Part shown: in pieces, positions 1 to 9,100 of the stretch
Layout: each line of letters begins with the position of its first letter
Position numbering within the stretch: position 1 is the stretch's first letter
The notes under the pieces: model-generated
Told to the model about the DNA's origin: nothing
Seen by the model: only the letters and a program-made list of their open reading frames with translations
Database searches by the model: none
Assembly: GCA_024698145.1 (NCBI GenBank)
Contig: JAILRO010000045.1
Coordinates: 78,740 to 142,739, forward strand
Origin: Lachnospiraceae bacterium
GTDB lineage: Bacteria; Bacillota; Clostridia; Lachnospirales; Lachnospiraceae
DNA: 64,000 nucleotides
Reading direction: 5' to 3'
Translations under genes and position numbers: made by a program

Positions 1-1
1 T

Positions 2-526
2 CCGCAGGGCAGAGTGTTCGTTGAGGATAATGTTAGTGTGGACAATTATTTTAAAATAGCAAAAAACAGTTTGTTAAATGTATCACTTAGGTTTTGCAAA
101 GAAAATGATATTAGACTTAATTGGCTAAGGTTATTTTATGTGTATGGAGAAGGTCAAAAGAGTCAATCTCTTATTCCGCATATTATTGAATCGTTTGAAC
201 GAGGGAATGTCCCTGTTTTAAATGGTGCATACAATAAAAATGACTTTGTGTATGTTGGAGACGTTGCAAAGGTTATATATGATGTCTGTGTAAAGGATAA
301 TGATAATACTGTTATCAATGTAGGGATGGGAAAGTCGATAATGGTATTGGACATTGTTAAGGCAGTTGCAAAAGCAATGAATATCGAAATAGATCAAAGT
401 ATATATACTTCTAATGGGAAAGAAGTAGACTATTATGCTGATTATAATGAAATGAATCAGATGTTGGGTTGGGTGCCTAATACACCCATAAATATTGGAA
501 TAAAACAAATGATAAACAAGAAATGA
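2..526 (+). CDS. NAD-dependent epimerase/dehydratase, SDR family (5' truncated by window edge)
   Basis: The frame is open to the left edge, so only the C-terminal half (about 174 residues) is present and the real start lies outside. The sequence fits the second half of an extended SDR sugar-nucleotide epimerase/dehydratase. It has a helix like the catalytic YxxxK helix (NYFKIAKNSL), the substrate-loop signature RLFYVYGEGQ, then DFVYVGDVA and a C-terminal VGMGKSI segment. If IAK is aligned as the end of YxxxK, the Tyr position is Phe, with a Tyr one residue earlier. The next gene begins 40 bases downstream on the same strand, so it is probably part of the same surface-glycan operon. The substrate cannot be told from this fragment. 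Confidence 0.8.
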   Translation, partial: PQGRVFVEDNVSVDNYFKIAKNSLLNVSLRFCKENDIRLNWLRLFYVYGEGQKSQSLIPHIIESFERGNVPVLNGAYNKNDFVYVGDVAKVIYDVCVKDNDNTVINVGMGKSIMVLDIVKAVAKAMNIEIDQSIYTSNGKEVDYYADYNEMNQMLGWVPNTPINIGIKQMINKK

Positions 527-566
527 CGAACAACTTAAAACACTAACGCATAGAAAGGACATCTTT

Positions 567-1862
567 ATGAAGAAAGTTTATACTTGTTTTTGTACGGATA
601 TAATACATGAAGGACATTTGCATATAATAGAAGAAGCAAAAAAACTTGGTTCGGTAGTTGTGGGAATTTTAGATGATTCACAGATGATAAAATATAATAG
701 ATTTCCTACAAAGACAACGGAAGAACGTGTGAAAATGGTTAGTGAAATTCAGGGAATAGATGAGGTAATCGTTCAGAATGAAATCATGTACGACGAGGTT
801 ATTAAGGAAATTCGCCCTGATTATATAGTTCATGGCAATAACTGGACGGATCCGGGAATGGAAGTTATTAGGGAGAATATAATTTCCAATCTGAAAAAAT
901 ATAATGGTGAACTTGTTGAGATACCCTATACACATAATGAGGAAATACAAAAGCGTGATAGACAGATGATCGAAAAACTCTCAATGCCCGAATTTAGAAG
1001 AGGTCGTCTAAAAAAAGTAATGGGGTTGTTGCCGATAATTAAGGCGATAGAAGTTCACAGTGGGCTTACGGGCTTAATAGCTGAAAAAACAATAGTTGCA
1101 GATCAGGAAAAAATAGACCAGTTTGATGCTATGTGGATAAGTTCTTTATGTGACAGCACTGAGAAGGGAAAACCTGACATTGAACTTGTTGATATGACAA
1201 GTCGCTTTAGAACAATTGATGATGTGATGGAAGTTACCACAAAACCCATTATTTTTGATGGGGATACCGGTGGATTGACAGAACATTTTGTGTATACGGT
1301 TAGGTCACTTGAACGTATGGGAGTATCTGCAATAATTATTGAGGATAAAACGGGTCTTAAGAAAAATAGCCTCTTTGGAACAGAGGTTCAGCAGACACAG
1401 GAAAGTATTGAAAATTTTTGTGAAAAAATCGCGGCGGGTAAACGAACTCAGTTGTCAGATGATTTCATGATTATTGCACGAATAGAAAGCTTAATTCTTG
1501 AAAAAGGAATGGAGGATGCGTTAAATAGAGCCTTTGCATATAGGGATGCCGGCGCTGATGGAATCATGATTCACAGTAGGAAAAAAGATCCTGAAGAGAT
1601 ATTACAGTTTTGTGATAAATTCCGAGATGTAGATTCAAAAACGCCAATAGTTGTTGTTCCCTCATCTTTCAATACAATTACAGAGGAAGAGCTGGCTGAG
1701 CATGGTGTTAATATATGCATATATGCAAATCAGATGTTAAGAGCGGCTTTCCCGGCGATGGAGAATACTGCTAAAAGCATACTTACTCACCATCGTGCGT
1801 ATGAGATTGATGATGAATTGATGTCTATTAAAGATATCATTACGTTGATTGACGAGATATAG
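567..1862 (+). CDS. aepX: Nucleotidyltransferase-phosphoenolpyruvate mutase fusion
   Basis: PEP mutase isomerises phosphoenolpyruvate to phosphonopyruvate, the entry step of nearly all phosphonate synthesis. The 431-residue product has two parts. Residues 1 to about 130 form a cytidylyltransferase-like domain with the HxGH nucleotide-binding motif (His14-Glu-Gly-His17) and RPDYIVHGNNW. Residues from about 165 form the PEP mutase barrel, with EVHSGLTG, FDGDTGG, the catalytic loop EDKTGLKKNS at 259-268, and ARIES. GAAAGGA lies 7 bases before the ATG. Such N-terminal nucleotidyltransferase fusions are known in PEP mutases. The transferase may activate the phosphonate or its carrier with CTP, which is inference. 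aepY lies three genes downstream. Confidence 0.93.
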   Translation: MKKVYTCFCTDIIHEGHLHIIEEAKKLGSVVVGILDDSQMIKYNRFPTKTTEERVKMVSEIQGIDEVIVQNEIMYDEVIKEIRPDYIVHGNNWTDPGMEVIRENIISNLKKYNGELVEIPYTHNEEIQKRDRQMIEKLSMPEFRRGRLKKVMGLLPIIKAIEVHSGLTGLIAEKTIVADQEKIDQFDAMWISSLCDSTEKGKPDIELVDMTSRFRTIDDVMEVTTKPIIFDGDTGGLTEHFVYTVRSLERMGVSAIIIEDKTGLKKNSLFGTEVQQTQESIENFCEKIAAGKRTQLSDDFMIIARIESLILEKGMEDALNRAFAYRDAGADGIMIHSRKKDPEEILQFCDKFRDVDSKTPIVVVPSSFNTITEEELAEHGVNICIYANQMLRAAFPAMENTAKSILTHHRAYEIDDELMSIKDIITLIDEI

Positions 1863-1877
1863 AAAAAGGAATTCGGA

Positions 1878-3047
1878 ATGAAAATACTGTATGTAGATTA
1901 TAATATGTTTGATAAATTGGATATAATAGATGCCTTTAGGTTTTTGGGGCATGACGTTGTAGAGACTGATATTCCAATCAGGTGTAATAAAGATCCAAAG
2001 CTTATACGTGAAAGAATGTACGATTTTTTAGATGAAAATAGTTTTGATATTGTTTTTACATCCAATTTTTTTACAGTTATTTCCGAAGTGTGTCAACACT
2101 ATAATACCGTTTATCTGTCGTGGACTTATGATAGCCCCAGTGTTCAGCTTTATGAAAAAGAGATTATGAATCCTTGTAATTATATATTTTCTTTTGATTC
2201 CTCAGAATGCAGACGGTTAAGAAGTAAGGGGATAAATAATGTCTTTTATATGCCTTTAGGTACTAATGTTGAAAGGTTGGATAATATTTCGATAGCCGAT
2301 AGTGATGTGGAAAAGTATGCATCGCAGCTTTCAATGGTTGCTTCTTTGTACGACGAGGCACATAATTTTTATGATAGGATGTATCCTAATTTAAATGGAT
2401 ACACTAAAGGATATTTATCAGGATTATTAAATTCGCAACTGAACTTGGTGACAGCTAATATTTTGGAGGAGTCATTAAATGATTCCAAAATTCTTGCGGA
2501 CATGATCCATGCACTCCCATACAATATCTCATATGGCTCGCTAATAGATTATAAATATATTTACGGGGAAGTGGTTCTAGCAAGGAAAGTGGCATCGCTT
2601 CAGCGACGTATGTTTATAGAAGAGTTGTCGAAATATTTTCAATTCAAGGTGTATACGCCGGGCTACATAGAAGATATTCCTAACGTTATAGATATGGGCG
2701 TTGTCAATCACCTTGAGGATGTGCACAAGGTTTATAGATTGAGTAAAATTAATCTTAATATTACAATTCCTTCGATTAAATCCGGTATACCGCTTAGGGC
2801 TTTGAACATTATGGGTGCGGGAGGATTCTTGTTAACCAATTATCAGTCTGATTTTGATGATTTCTTTGAACAGGGTATTGATTATGTTTGTTATTCGTCA
2901 TTAGAAGAGGCGAAATCGCTTGTGGATTATTATTTGAATCATGATGAGGAAAGAAAAGAAATTGCGATGAATGGCTATAGAAAAGTTAAGGAGTGCTTTA
3001 CTTATAGGCAGATGGTGGAAGAGATTATGACGTACTTTGGAGGTTAG
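1878..3047 (+). CDS. CgeB/DUF3880-type glycosyltransferase
   Basis: This 389-residue cytoplasmic protein resembles CgeB/DUF3880 glycosyltransferases (GT-B fold). An N-terminal half recognises the acceptor (LSWTYDSPS, YIFSFDSSE, YMPLGTN). The C-terminal glycosyltransferase half carries the family signature SGIPLRALNIMGAGGFLLTN and a terminal EEIMTYF helix. The same signature recurs as GMPLRMFDTMGAGGFLLTN in the C-terminal part of the protein on the minus strand at 14894-17227, so the two are paralogues about 12 kb apart. The gene sits 15 bases after aepX and 6 bases before a polysaccharide deacetylase, in one transcription unit. It probably transfers a sugar to the phosphonate-bearing glycan or to flagellin; neither substrate can be read from the sequence. 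Confidence 0.8.
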   Translation: MKILYVDYNMFDKLDIIDAFRFLGHDVVETDIPIRCNKDPKLIRERMYDFLDENSFDIVFTSNFFTVISEVCQHYNTVYLSWTYDSPSVQLYEKEIMNPCNYIFSFDSSECRRLRSKGINNVFYMPLGTNVERLDNISIADSDVEKYASQLSMVASLYDEAHNFYDRMYPNLNGYTKGYLSGLLNSQLNLVTANILEESLNDSKILADMIHALPYNISYGSLIDYKYIYGEVVLARKVASLQRRMFIEELSKYFQFKVYTPGYIEDIPNVIDMGVVNHLEDVHKVYRLSKINLNITIPSIKSGIPLRALNIMGAGGFLLTNYQSDFDDFFEQGIDYVCYSSLEEAKSLVDYYLNHDEERKEIAMNGYRKVKECFTYRQMVEEIMTYFGG

Positions 3048-3053
3048 TATCAG

Positions 3054-4028
3054 ATGACAGGATTATATATTGTAATGTATCATTATGTCAGACCTATTGC
3101 AGATAGCAAGTACCCTGGAATTAAGGGGTTAGAACTTACTCTGTTTGAGAAACAAATACAATTTTTTAATGATAATTTTTCGGTGGTTACCATGGAGCAG
3201 GTTGTTGATGCCGCTTGCAGAGGGATAGAGCTCCCTGAGAATGCATTACTTTTGACATTTGATGATGGGTATATCGATCATTATCAATATGTTTTTCCAA
3301 TACTTCAAAAGTATAGTATGCAGGGGTCTTTTTTTGTTCCTTCGGCAGTTGTTAAATATGGTAAAGTTTTGGATGTTAATAAGATACATTTCATACTTGC
3401 ATGTTCTAAAATCGAAGAATTGATGCCCAAAGTAATGAGTATGTTAAATGAATATCGTGATAGCGGATATAATATAGAATCAAATAAGGTTTTATTTGAC
3501 AATCTGGCAGTCGCTAACAGATGGGATTGTAAGGAAGTGATTTTTGTAAAGCGATTGTTACAAGGCTATCTGGAAGAGGATGTCAGAAATGAAATGGTAA
3601 GCCGTTTGTTTGAAGATATTGTTGGAGAGTCAGAAAAAGAATTCTCGGAAAAGTTATATCTCAACAAGGAACAGATTACAGAAATGAAGAATGCAGGAAT
3701 GTACTTTGGACTTCACGGAGAGGAGCATTATTGGCTTAATAAACTTCCAATCGAAAAGATGATGAAGGATATAGATAATTCTATGGCTTTTTTTGATGAA
3801 ATACTGGATAAGGATAATCTTGTAATCAATTATCCTTACGGCGGATATAACAATGCTGTGCTTGATTATGCAAAGAAAATAGGCTGTAAATTAGGTCTTG
3901 GGGTTGAACCTGGGGTGGCGAATGTTAAGATAGGGAATGCTTATGCATTGCCAAGATTTGACACTAATGATTTTCCTCCCAAAAGCGACAGATATATGGA
4001 GTATAGCAATGATAATAAACTAAATTAG
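3054..4028 (+). CDS. Polysaccharide deacetylase (NodB, CE4) family protein
   Basis: The 324-residue protein carries the NodB homology signature. LLLTFDDGYIDHY holds the Asp-Asp metal/catalytic pair near residue 70, and GLHGEEHYWLNKL supplies the metal-binding His residues, with a histidine-rich variant of HSxxH. There is no signal peptide or membrane segment, so it is probably cytoplasmic and acts on a nucleotide- or lipid-linked intermediate rather than on mature wall. GGAGG overlaps the end of the preceding gene and serves the ATG. It lies between a glycosyltransferase and aepY, so removal of an acetyl or similar group from a glycan building block is the likely role. The specific substrate is unknown. 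Confidence 0.8.
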   Translation: MTGLYIVMYHYVRPIADSKYPGIKGLELTLFEKQIQFFNDNFSVVTMEQVVDAACRGIELPENALLLTFDDGYIDHYQYVFPILQKYSMQGSFFVPSAVVKYGKVLDVNKIHFILACSKIEELMPKVMSMLNEYRDSGYNIESNKVLFDNLAVANRWDCKEVIFVKRLLQGYLEEDVRNEMVSRLFEDIVGESEKEFSEKLYLNKEQITEMKNAGMYFGLHGEEHYWLNKLPIEKMMKDIDNSMAFFDEILDKDNLVINYPYGGYNNAVLDYAKKIGCKLGLGVEPGVANVKIGNAYALPRFDTNDFPPKSDRYMEYSNDNKLN

Positions 4029-4066
4029 CGAAAAAATATTTATACATAATATAGGGAGGTGTAGAA

Positions 4067-5200
4067 GTGAACGTACAAACATTTTTAGATATACTTGGTG
4101 CTGATTTTTATACCGGTGTTCCGGATAGCCAATTGAAAGCACTTTGCAATTATCTTATGAATACTTACGGTATTGATCCGAAGCATCATGTTATTGCTGC
4201 AAATGAAGGCAATTGCACGGCACTTGCGGCAGGGTATCATTTGGCAACAGGAAGAGTTCCGGTTGTGTATATGCAGAATTCCGGAGAGGGCAACATTGTT
4301 AATCCGGTGGCAAGTCTGTTGAATGATAAAGTGTATGCGATTCCCATGATATTTATTATCGGTTGGCGAGGACAGCCGGGTGTGCACGATGAGCCTCAGC
4401 ACATATATCAAGGTGAAGTTACGGTTAAACTTCTTGAAGATATGGATATATCAAGCTTTGTTATCGGAAAGGATACAACTGATGAAGATGTGATGGCTGC
4501 TATGAGTCAGTTTAAGGACAAGCTTTCCATTGGTGGGCAGGTTGCGTTTGTTGTTCAAAAAGGTGCGCTTTCTTATGATGAATCTGTTGAGTATAAGAAT
4601 GGAAACGAGATGCTTCGTGAGGAGATAATAAAACATATAGTTGCAGTAAGTGGAGATGATCCAATTGTAAGTACAACGGGCAAGGCGTCGAGAGAGTTGT
4701 TTGAGATTCGCGAAGGTAATGCTTCAGGTGATTCAAAGAAAAAACATGGTCGCGATTTTTTGACAGTTGGTTCGATGGGACACTGCTCGTCAATCGCGCT
4801 CGGAGTTGCTGTTAATAAGCCGGATAAGAAGGTTTGGTGTATTGACGGTGATGGTGCTGCACTTATGCATATGGGGGCAATGCCTGTAATTGCCAATTGT
4901 CATCCGAAGAATCTTGTTCATATAGTCATTAATAACGGAGCTCATGAGACTGTTGGCGGACAGCCCACGGTTATGAGTAATCTTAATTTTTATGAGATTG
5001 CAAGAGACTGTGGTTATCCATATTCAACGTGTGTTGCCAATTACGAGTCGCTTGATAGAGAGCTTAATGAGGCAAAGAAACGTGATGACTTATCATTTAT
5101 TGAAGTGAAATGTGCAATAGGAGCAAGAGATGATCTTGGAAGACCGACGACAACAGCACTTGAGAATAAAGAAAACTTTATGGAATATCTGAAGGAGTAA
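4067..5200 (+). CDS. aepY: Phosphonopyruvate decarboxylase
   Basis: This thiamine-diphosphate enzyme removes CO2 from phosphonopyruvate to give phosphonoacetaldehyde, pulling the unfavourable PEP mutase reaction forward. The 377-residue product has the GVPDSQLK opening, the catalytic-Glu region AANEGNCTALAAGYHLATG, and the TPP motif GDGAALMHMG followed about 25 residues later by NN, then GAHETVGGQPT. The start is GTG, fixed by GGGAGG 7 bases upstream. It pairs with aepX in the same operon. No 2-aminoethylphosphonate transaminase (aepZ/phnW) or phosphonoacetaldehyde reductase lies between or right after them, so the final phosphonate cannot be deduced. A terminator follows the gene. Confidence 0.93.
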   Translation: MNVQTFLDILGADFYTGVPDSQLKALCNYLMNTYGIDPKHHVIAANEGNCTALAAGYHLATGRVPVVYMQNSGEGNIVNPVASLLNDKVYAIPMIFIIGWRGQPGVHDEPQHIYQGEVTVKLLEDMDISSFVIGKDTTDEDVMAAMSQFKDKLSIGGQVAFVVQKGALSYDESVEYKNGNEMLREEIIKHIVAVSGDDPIVSTTGKASRELFEIREGNASGDSKKKHGRDFLTVGSMGHCSSIALGVAVNKPDKKVWCIDGDGAALMHMGAMPVIANCHPKNLVHIVINNGAHETVGGQPTVMSNLNFYEIARDCGYPYSTCVANYESLDRELNEAKKRDDLSFIEVKCAIGARDDLGRPTTTALENKENFMEYLKE

Positions 5201-5225
5201 TCCCAAAATAAAGAAATAGTTATAG

Positions 5226-5260
5226 ACGAGGTGGATGTAAGATCATTTGCCTCGTTTTTT
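5226..5260 (+). terminator. Rho-independent terminator after aepY
   Basis: A 6-bp stem (ACGAGG / CCTCGT) with an 18-base loop is followed directly by a run of six T. It ends the phosphonate operon and separates it from the nucleotidyltransferase-HEPN pair. Confidence 0.7.
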
Positions 5261-5291
5261 AGCATTAATATACCTATAATATAATGGGAAT

Positions 5292-5357
5292 ATGAATAGT
5301 GCAGCGTCTGCCGGAATTGAAAACATAGATGAAATATGGTATTATTTACAGTATTAG
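5292..5357 (+). pseudogene. Possible short remnant ORF upstream of the MNT gene
   Basis: A 21-codon frame (MNSAASAGIENIDEIWYYLQ, then Y and stop) has no good ribosome site. It reads like the C-terminal tail of a protein rather than a random frame. It lies in the gap between the phosphonate operon and the nucleotidyltransferase-HEPN pair. It may be a leftover of a deleted gene or mean nothing; I do not recognise a family. Confidence 0.2.
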
Positions 5358-5406
5358 AAAGTAGATTATTCGCATCGTTAGAGTGCCAAGAAAGAGGGTT
5401 AAAAAC

Positions 5407-5703
5407 ATGTTGGCTGATACAGGATTGTCAGAAAAGGTGATTAATAGTATTTGCAGTATTGCTCGTGAGTATGACATAAAAAAAATAATTCTCTTTGGAT
5501 CTCGAGCAAGAGGGGATTACAATCGGGCAAGTGATATAGATTTGGCAGTTTATGGGGAGAATATTGGTAGATTCCGATTGACGTTAGAGGAGAAAGTCCC
5601 AACATTATTGACGTTTGATGTAGTTGATATGATGGGGAATCCGTCAGCGCAGATTTTGGATACAGTACACAAGGAAGGAAGGACCCTTTATGAAGAGGTA
5701 TGA
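5407..5703 (+). CDS. MNT-type minimal nucleotidyltransferase (antitoxin-like)
   Basis: This small (98-residue) DNA-polymerase-beta-like nucleotidyltransferase has the family motif at residues 31-46: GSRARG, a spacer, then SDIDL with metal ligands Asp43 and Asp45. I place the start at the ATG at 5407 because AAGAGGG lies 8 bases before it. A GTG 24 bases earlier has no ribosome site. The next gene begins inside this one (14-base overlap), which implies translational coupling. In known MNT-HEPN modules the transferase modifies the HEPN partner with AMP and neutralises its RNase. Here that role is inferred from the pair of domains. Confidence 0.88.
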   Translation: MLADTGLSEKVINSICSIAREYDIKKIILFGSRARGDYNRASDIDLAVYGENIGRFRLTLEEKVPTLLTFDVVDMMGNPSAQILDTVHKEGRTLYEEV

Positions 5704-6097
5704 GCAGTTTTCGTCACATTTGGATGTGTTAAAAAAAGCGAACGAAGAGGATTTAGATAACACCTTTATTGTTAGTGGAATTATTGATAAGTTTTTTATC
5801 CAATTTGAACTTGGATGGAAGCTTTTTAAAGATTTGCTTCGGTATGAGGGTCGAAGTGAAGCGGCAACCGGGTCACCTAGAGAAGTTATTAAAGGGGCTT
5901 ATAAAGTATATGATTTTATGAGTGAAGAATTGTGGCTTGAAATGCTTGCAGAAAGAAATAATTCGGCGCATCTTTACGATGAAGAAGCAGCAAAAACATT
6001 GGTTAGACACATTTTAGAAGATTATATAGATGTATTTGAGACAACAAAGAAATCTCTGATAAAAAAATACGGAGAAGATTTTTTACTTAAAGATTGA
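5690..6097 (+). CDS. HI0074-family nucleotidyltransferase-partner protein (HEPN-like)
   Basis: The 135-residue all-helical protein matches the HI0074/PF08780 family ('nucleotidyltransferase substrate binding'). It has the conserved FELGWKLFKDLLRYEG helix, GSPREVIKGAY, and near the C-terminus RNNSAH at residues 89-94, the Rx4H arrangement typical of HEPN folds. AAGGAAGGAAGG precedes the ATG, which lies inside the end of the nucleotidyltransferase gene. The two are therefore a fixed pair, either a HEPN-MNT toxin-antitoxin module or the older HI0073-HI0074 complex of unknown role. Whether this HEPN protein is an active RNase cannot be judged by eye. Confidence 0.85.
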   Translation: MKRYEQFSSHLDVLKKANEEDLDNTFIVSGIIDKFFIQFELGWKLFKDLLRYEGRSEAATGSPREVIKGAYKVYDFMSEELWLEMLAERNNSAHLYDEEAAKTLVRHILEDYIDVFETTKKSLIKKYGEDFLLKD

Positions 6098-6152
6098 CGT
6101 GGCAACTTGGGGCATATCATTTTTGGCTGTAATATGAATTGGAGGGGTATGT

Positions 6153-9100
6153 ATGCAGAGAAGAGATGTTTTTGTTTTTTTGAAATCAATAATACTCATA
6201 TGCGGCATATTTTTAATATGTATGGCTTATACACATTCTAATGCCGAAACTTTTCCGATAACCGGCAAAGATGGTGCACTTGACTGGTCAATAGATGAGA
6301 CCGGATTATTGACGATAAGCGGAACCGGCAATTACAATGGGGCGGGCACAAGATATCCTGCATGGAAAGAATATAAAGAATACATTACCAGCGCAAAAGT
6401 TAATGTAAGCGGGATTACGTCAACAAGTTACATGTTTGCTAACTGTTCAAACATGACGAGTGTCGATTTAACCGGACTGGATACAAGTAATGTTACGGAT
6501 ATGAGTCTTATGTTTTGTGAATGTCGAGGACTCGAAACGTTGAATGTAAGTTCTTTTGACACAAGCAAAGTTACCAATATGAGCTTTATGTTCTGCGCGT
6601 GCAAAGGATTAACAACTCTCAATCTGGATAGGTTTGATACGAATAACGTTGAGGATATGTCTGCCATGTTTGAAGGCGATGACAATCTGGAAACGTTGGA
6701 TTTGAGCTCTTTTAGAACCGGAAAATTAAAGGATATGAGTGCAATGTTTTGTGCTTGTAAAAAGTTAAAAACATTGGACATAAGCAACTTTGATACAAGT
6801 GATGTTACGGACATGTTCAGTCTTTTTGCTAGTTGTTTTGAACTTGAAAACGTAAATATAACCGGTCTTGATACAGGAAACGTCGAAGATATAAGTCAGC
6901 TTTTTATGGATTGTAAAATGCTTCAGGAAATTGATCTTAGTGGTTTTAATTTGACCAATGTTACGAAATCCACCAGTATGGTTCAAGGGTGCATTAGTCT
7001 TAAGAAACTCATTTTACCTGCCATAACAAGTCTTACAGATGTGGATACTTCTAATGATGTTCAGATATTTCTTCCGTCAAAAACATATTTCTGCTGGAAA
7101 GACCAAAACGGAAATATTTGTACCAAAGTAAGTGTAAGACATCCACAGCAGATGACATATACACGTGTGGTTACAGATGATCATGTTCATGCTTGGGATG
7201 ATGGCGTAATAACTACACAGCCGACTGATACTTCTGCCGGAGTTAAGCTTCATAAATGTTCAAAATGCGGCGAAACGATGGAGGAGGTTTTGCCGGCACT
7301 TAACAATAATTCTGCGGAAATAATATACAGTGGTATAGATGGTGATTTGATATGGTCGATAGATGAGGATGGTTTGTTGACTGTGACAGGTGAAGGAGAT
7401 TATGTAAGAAATAATTCTAAAATTTCACCGGAGTGGGTAAGCTATAGCCAGTATATAAAAAGTGCCAAAATTAAAGTGAGTAATATACAACGTGCTGACA
7501 GATTTTTCATTTCTTGCTCTGCACTCGAAACAGTAGACTTAAGTGAATTTGATACAAGCAGTACTATAAGTATGTCGGAAATGTTCATGGGCTGCTCAAG
7601 TCTTGAATTGATTGATTTAAGCAGATTTAACACAAGTAAAGTTACAAATATGAGAAGTATGTTTTCGGGTTGCAAAGGCCTGAAGGCAATAAATGTGAGT
7701 GGATTTGATACAAGTAATGTTACTGATATGGGCTTTATATTCATGTCATGTACAGGTCTTAGTTCGATTGATGTGAGCGGATTTAATACGAGTAAAGCCA
7801 CCAATATATCAGCCATGTTTGAGGGTTGTTGGAGATTGGAATCAATAGATATAAGCGATTTTGATACTAGCAATGTAACAGACATGAGTGGAATGTTTTG
7901 TGCATGCAAAAAGTTGAAAACCATTGATATGACCGGAATAGACACAAGTAAAGTCACAAATATGTTCAGCATGTTTGCGAATTGTTATCAAATTGAGAAT
8001 ATTGATGTAAGTGGATTTGATACAAGAAGTGTTAAGAATATCTGCCAATTGTTTATGGGATGTAGAAATCTCAAAGTAATTGATATGAGTAATTTTAATT
8101 TGAATAATGTCAATGATGCTATGAGTATGGTGTTAGAATGTGACGGATTGGAGAAACTCATTCTCCCTGCGACAGCCGGTATTGAAAACGCGGATACTTC
8201 AGAAGACACGCAGATAAAATTACCACAAAAATCAGGCTATGTATGGAAAGACAATGGGGGAAATGAATGTATTACAATAAGTGTAAGACGCCCCGAAGCA
8301 GTAACTTATACGCGTGTGTCTGTAAATCAACACGACCATTTATGGGATGAAGGAACAATAACTGTAAAGCCAACAAAAACAACTACCGGAATTAAGACAT
8401 TTACATGCTCTGTGTGTGGTGAGAAAAAAGAGGAGATTCTTCCTGTAGATACTAATGCAGAAGAATCTACGACCAACATTTTGTATAGTGGAATAGATGG
8501 CGATTTGGAATGGTCGATAGATGAGAACGGTTTACTGCTGGTGACGGGTAATGGTAATTATATAGGTTACAGTCTTGGCTATCCGGAATGGTGCAAATAT
8601 AAAGAATATATAACTAGCGCAAATATTAGGGTTACAGGCGTAACATCAACAGCATATATGTTTGCAGGATGCTCGCATATGACGAGCATAGATTTAAGTG
8701 GTTTGGATACAGGAAATGTTACGAATATGAGATATATGTTTTCAAAATGTTCCGGACTAAAAGCCTTAGATGTGAGTAATTTTGATACGTCAAAAGTAAC
8801 TGATATGAGAACGATGTTTTGTGAATGTAGAGGTCTTAAGACTTTAGATGTAACAGGTTTTAATACCGGAAAAGTGACGGATATGAGTTTTATGTTCTGT
8901 GCATGTACCGGACTTACGTCTATAGATTTAAGTGGTTTTGATACGTCAAAGGTAACAGACATGTCGGCTATGTTTGAGGGAAGTGAGAATCTTGAAAAAC
9001 TGGATTTATCAGCGTTTGATACAAAAAATGTTGAAGATATGAGTGCGATGTTTTGTGCATGTAAGAACCTGGAAACAGTAGATGTAAGTAGCTTTGATAC

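Noticed and set aside
7442..7972. Long minus-strand frames opposite the DUF285 repeats (also 8579-9127, 9821-10258)
   Set aside because: They are shadows of the repetitive plus-strand codons, with no ribosome sites, and mirror the repeats.
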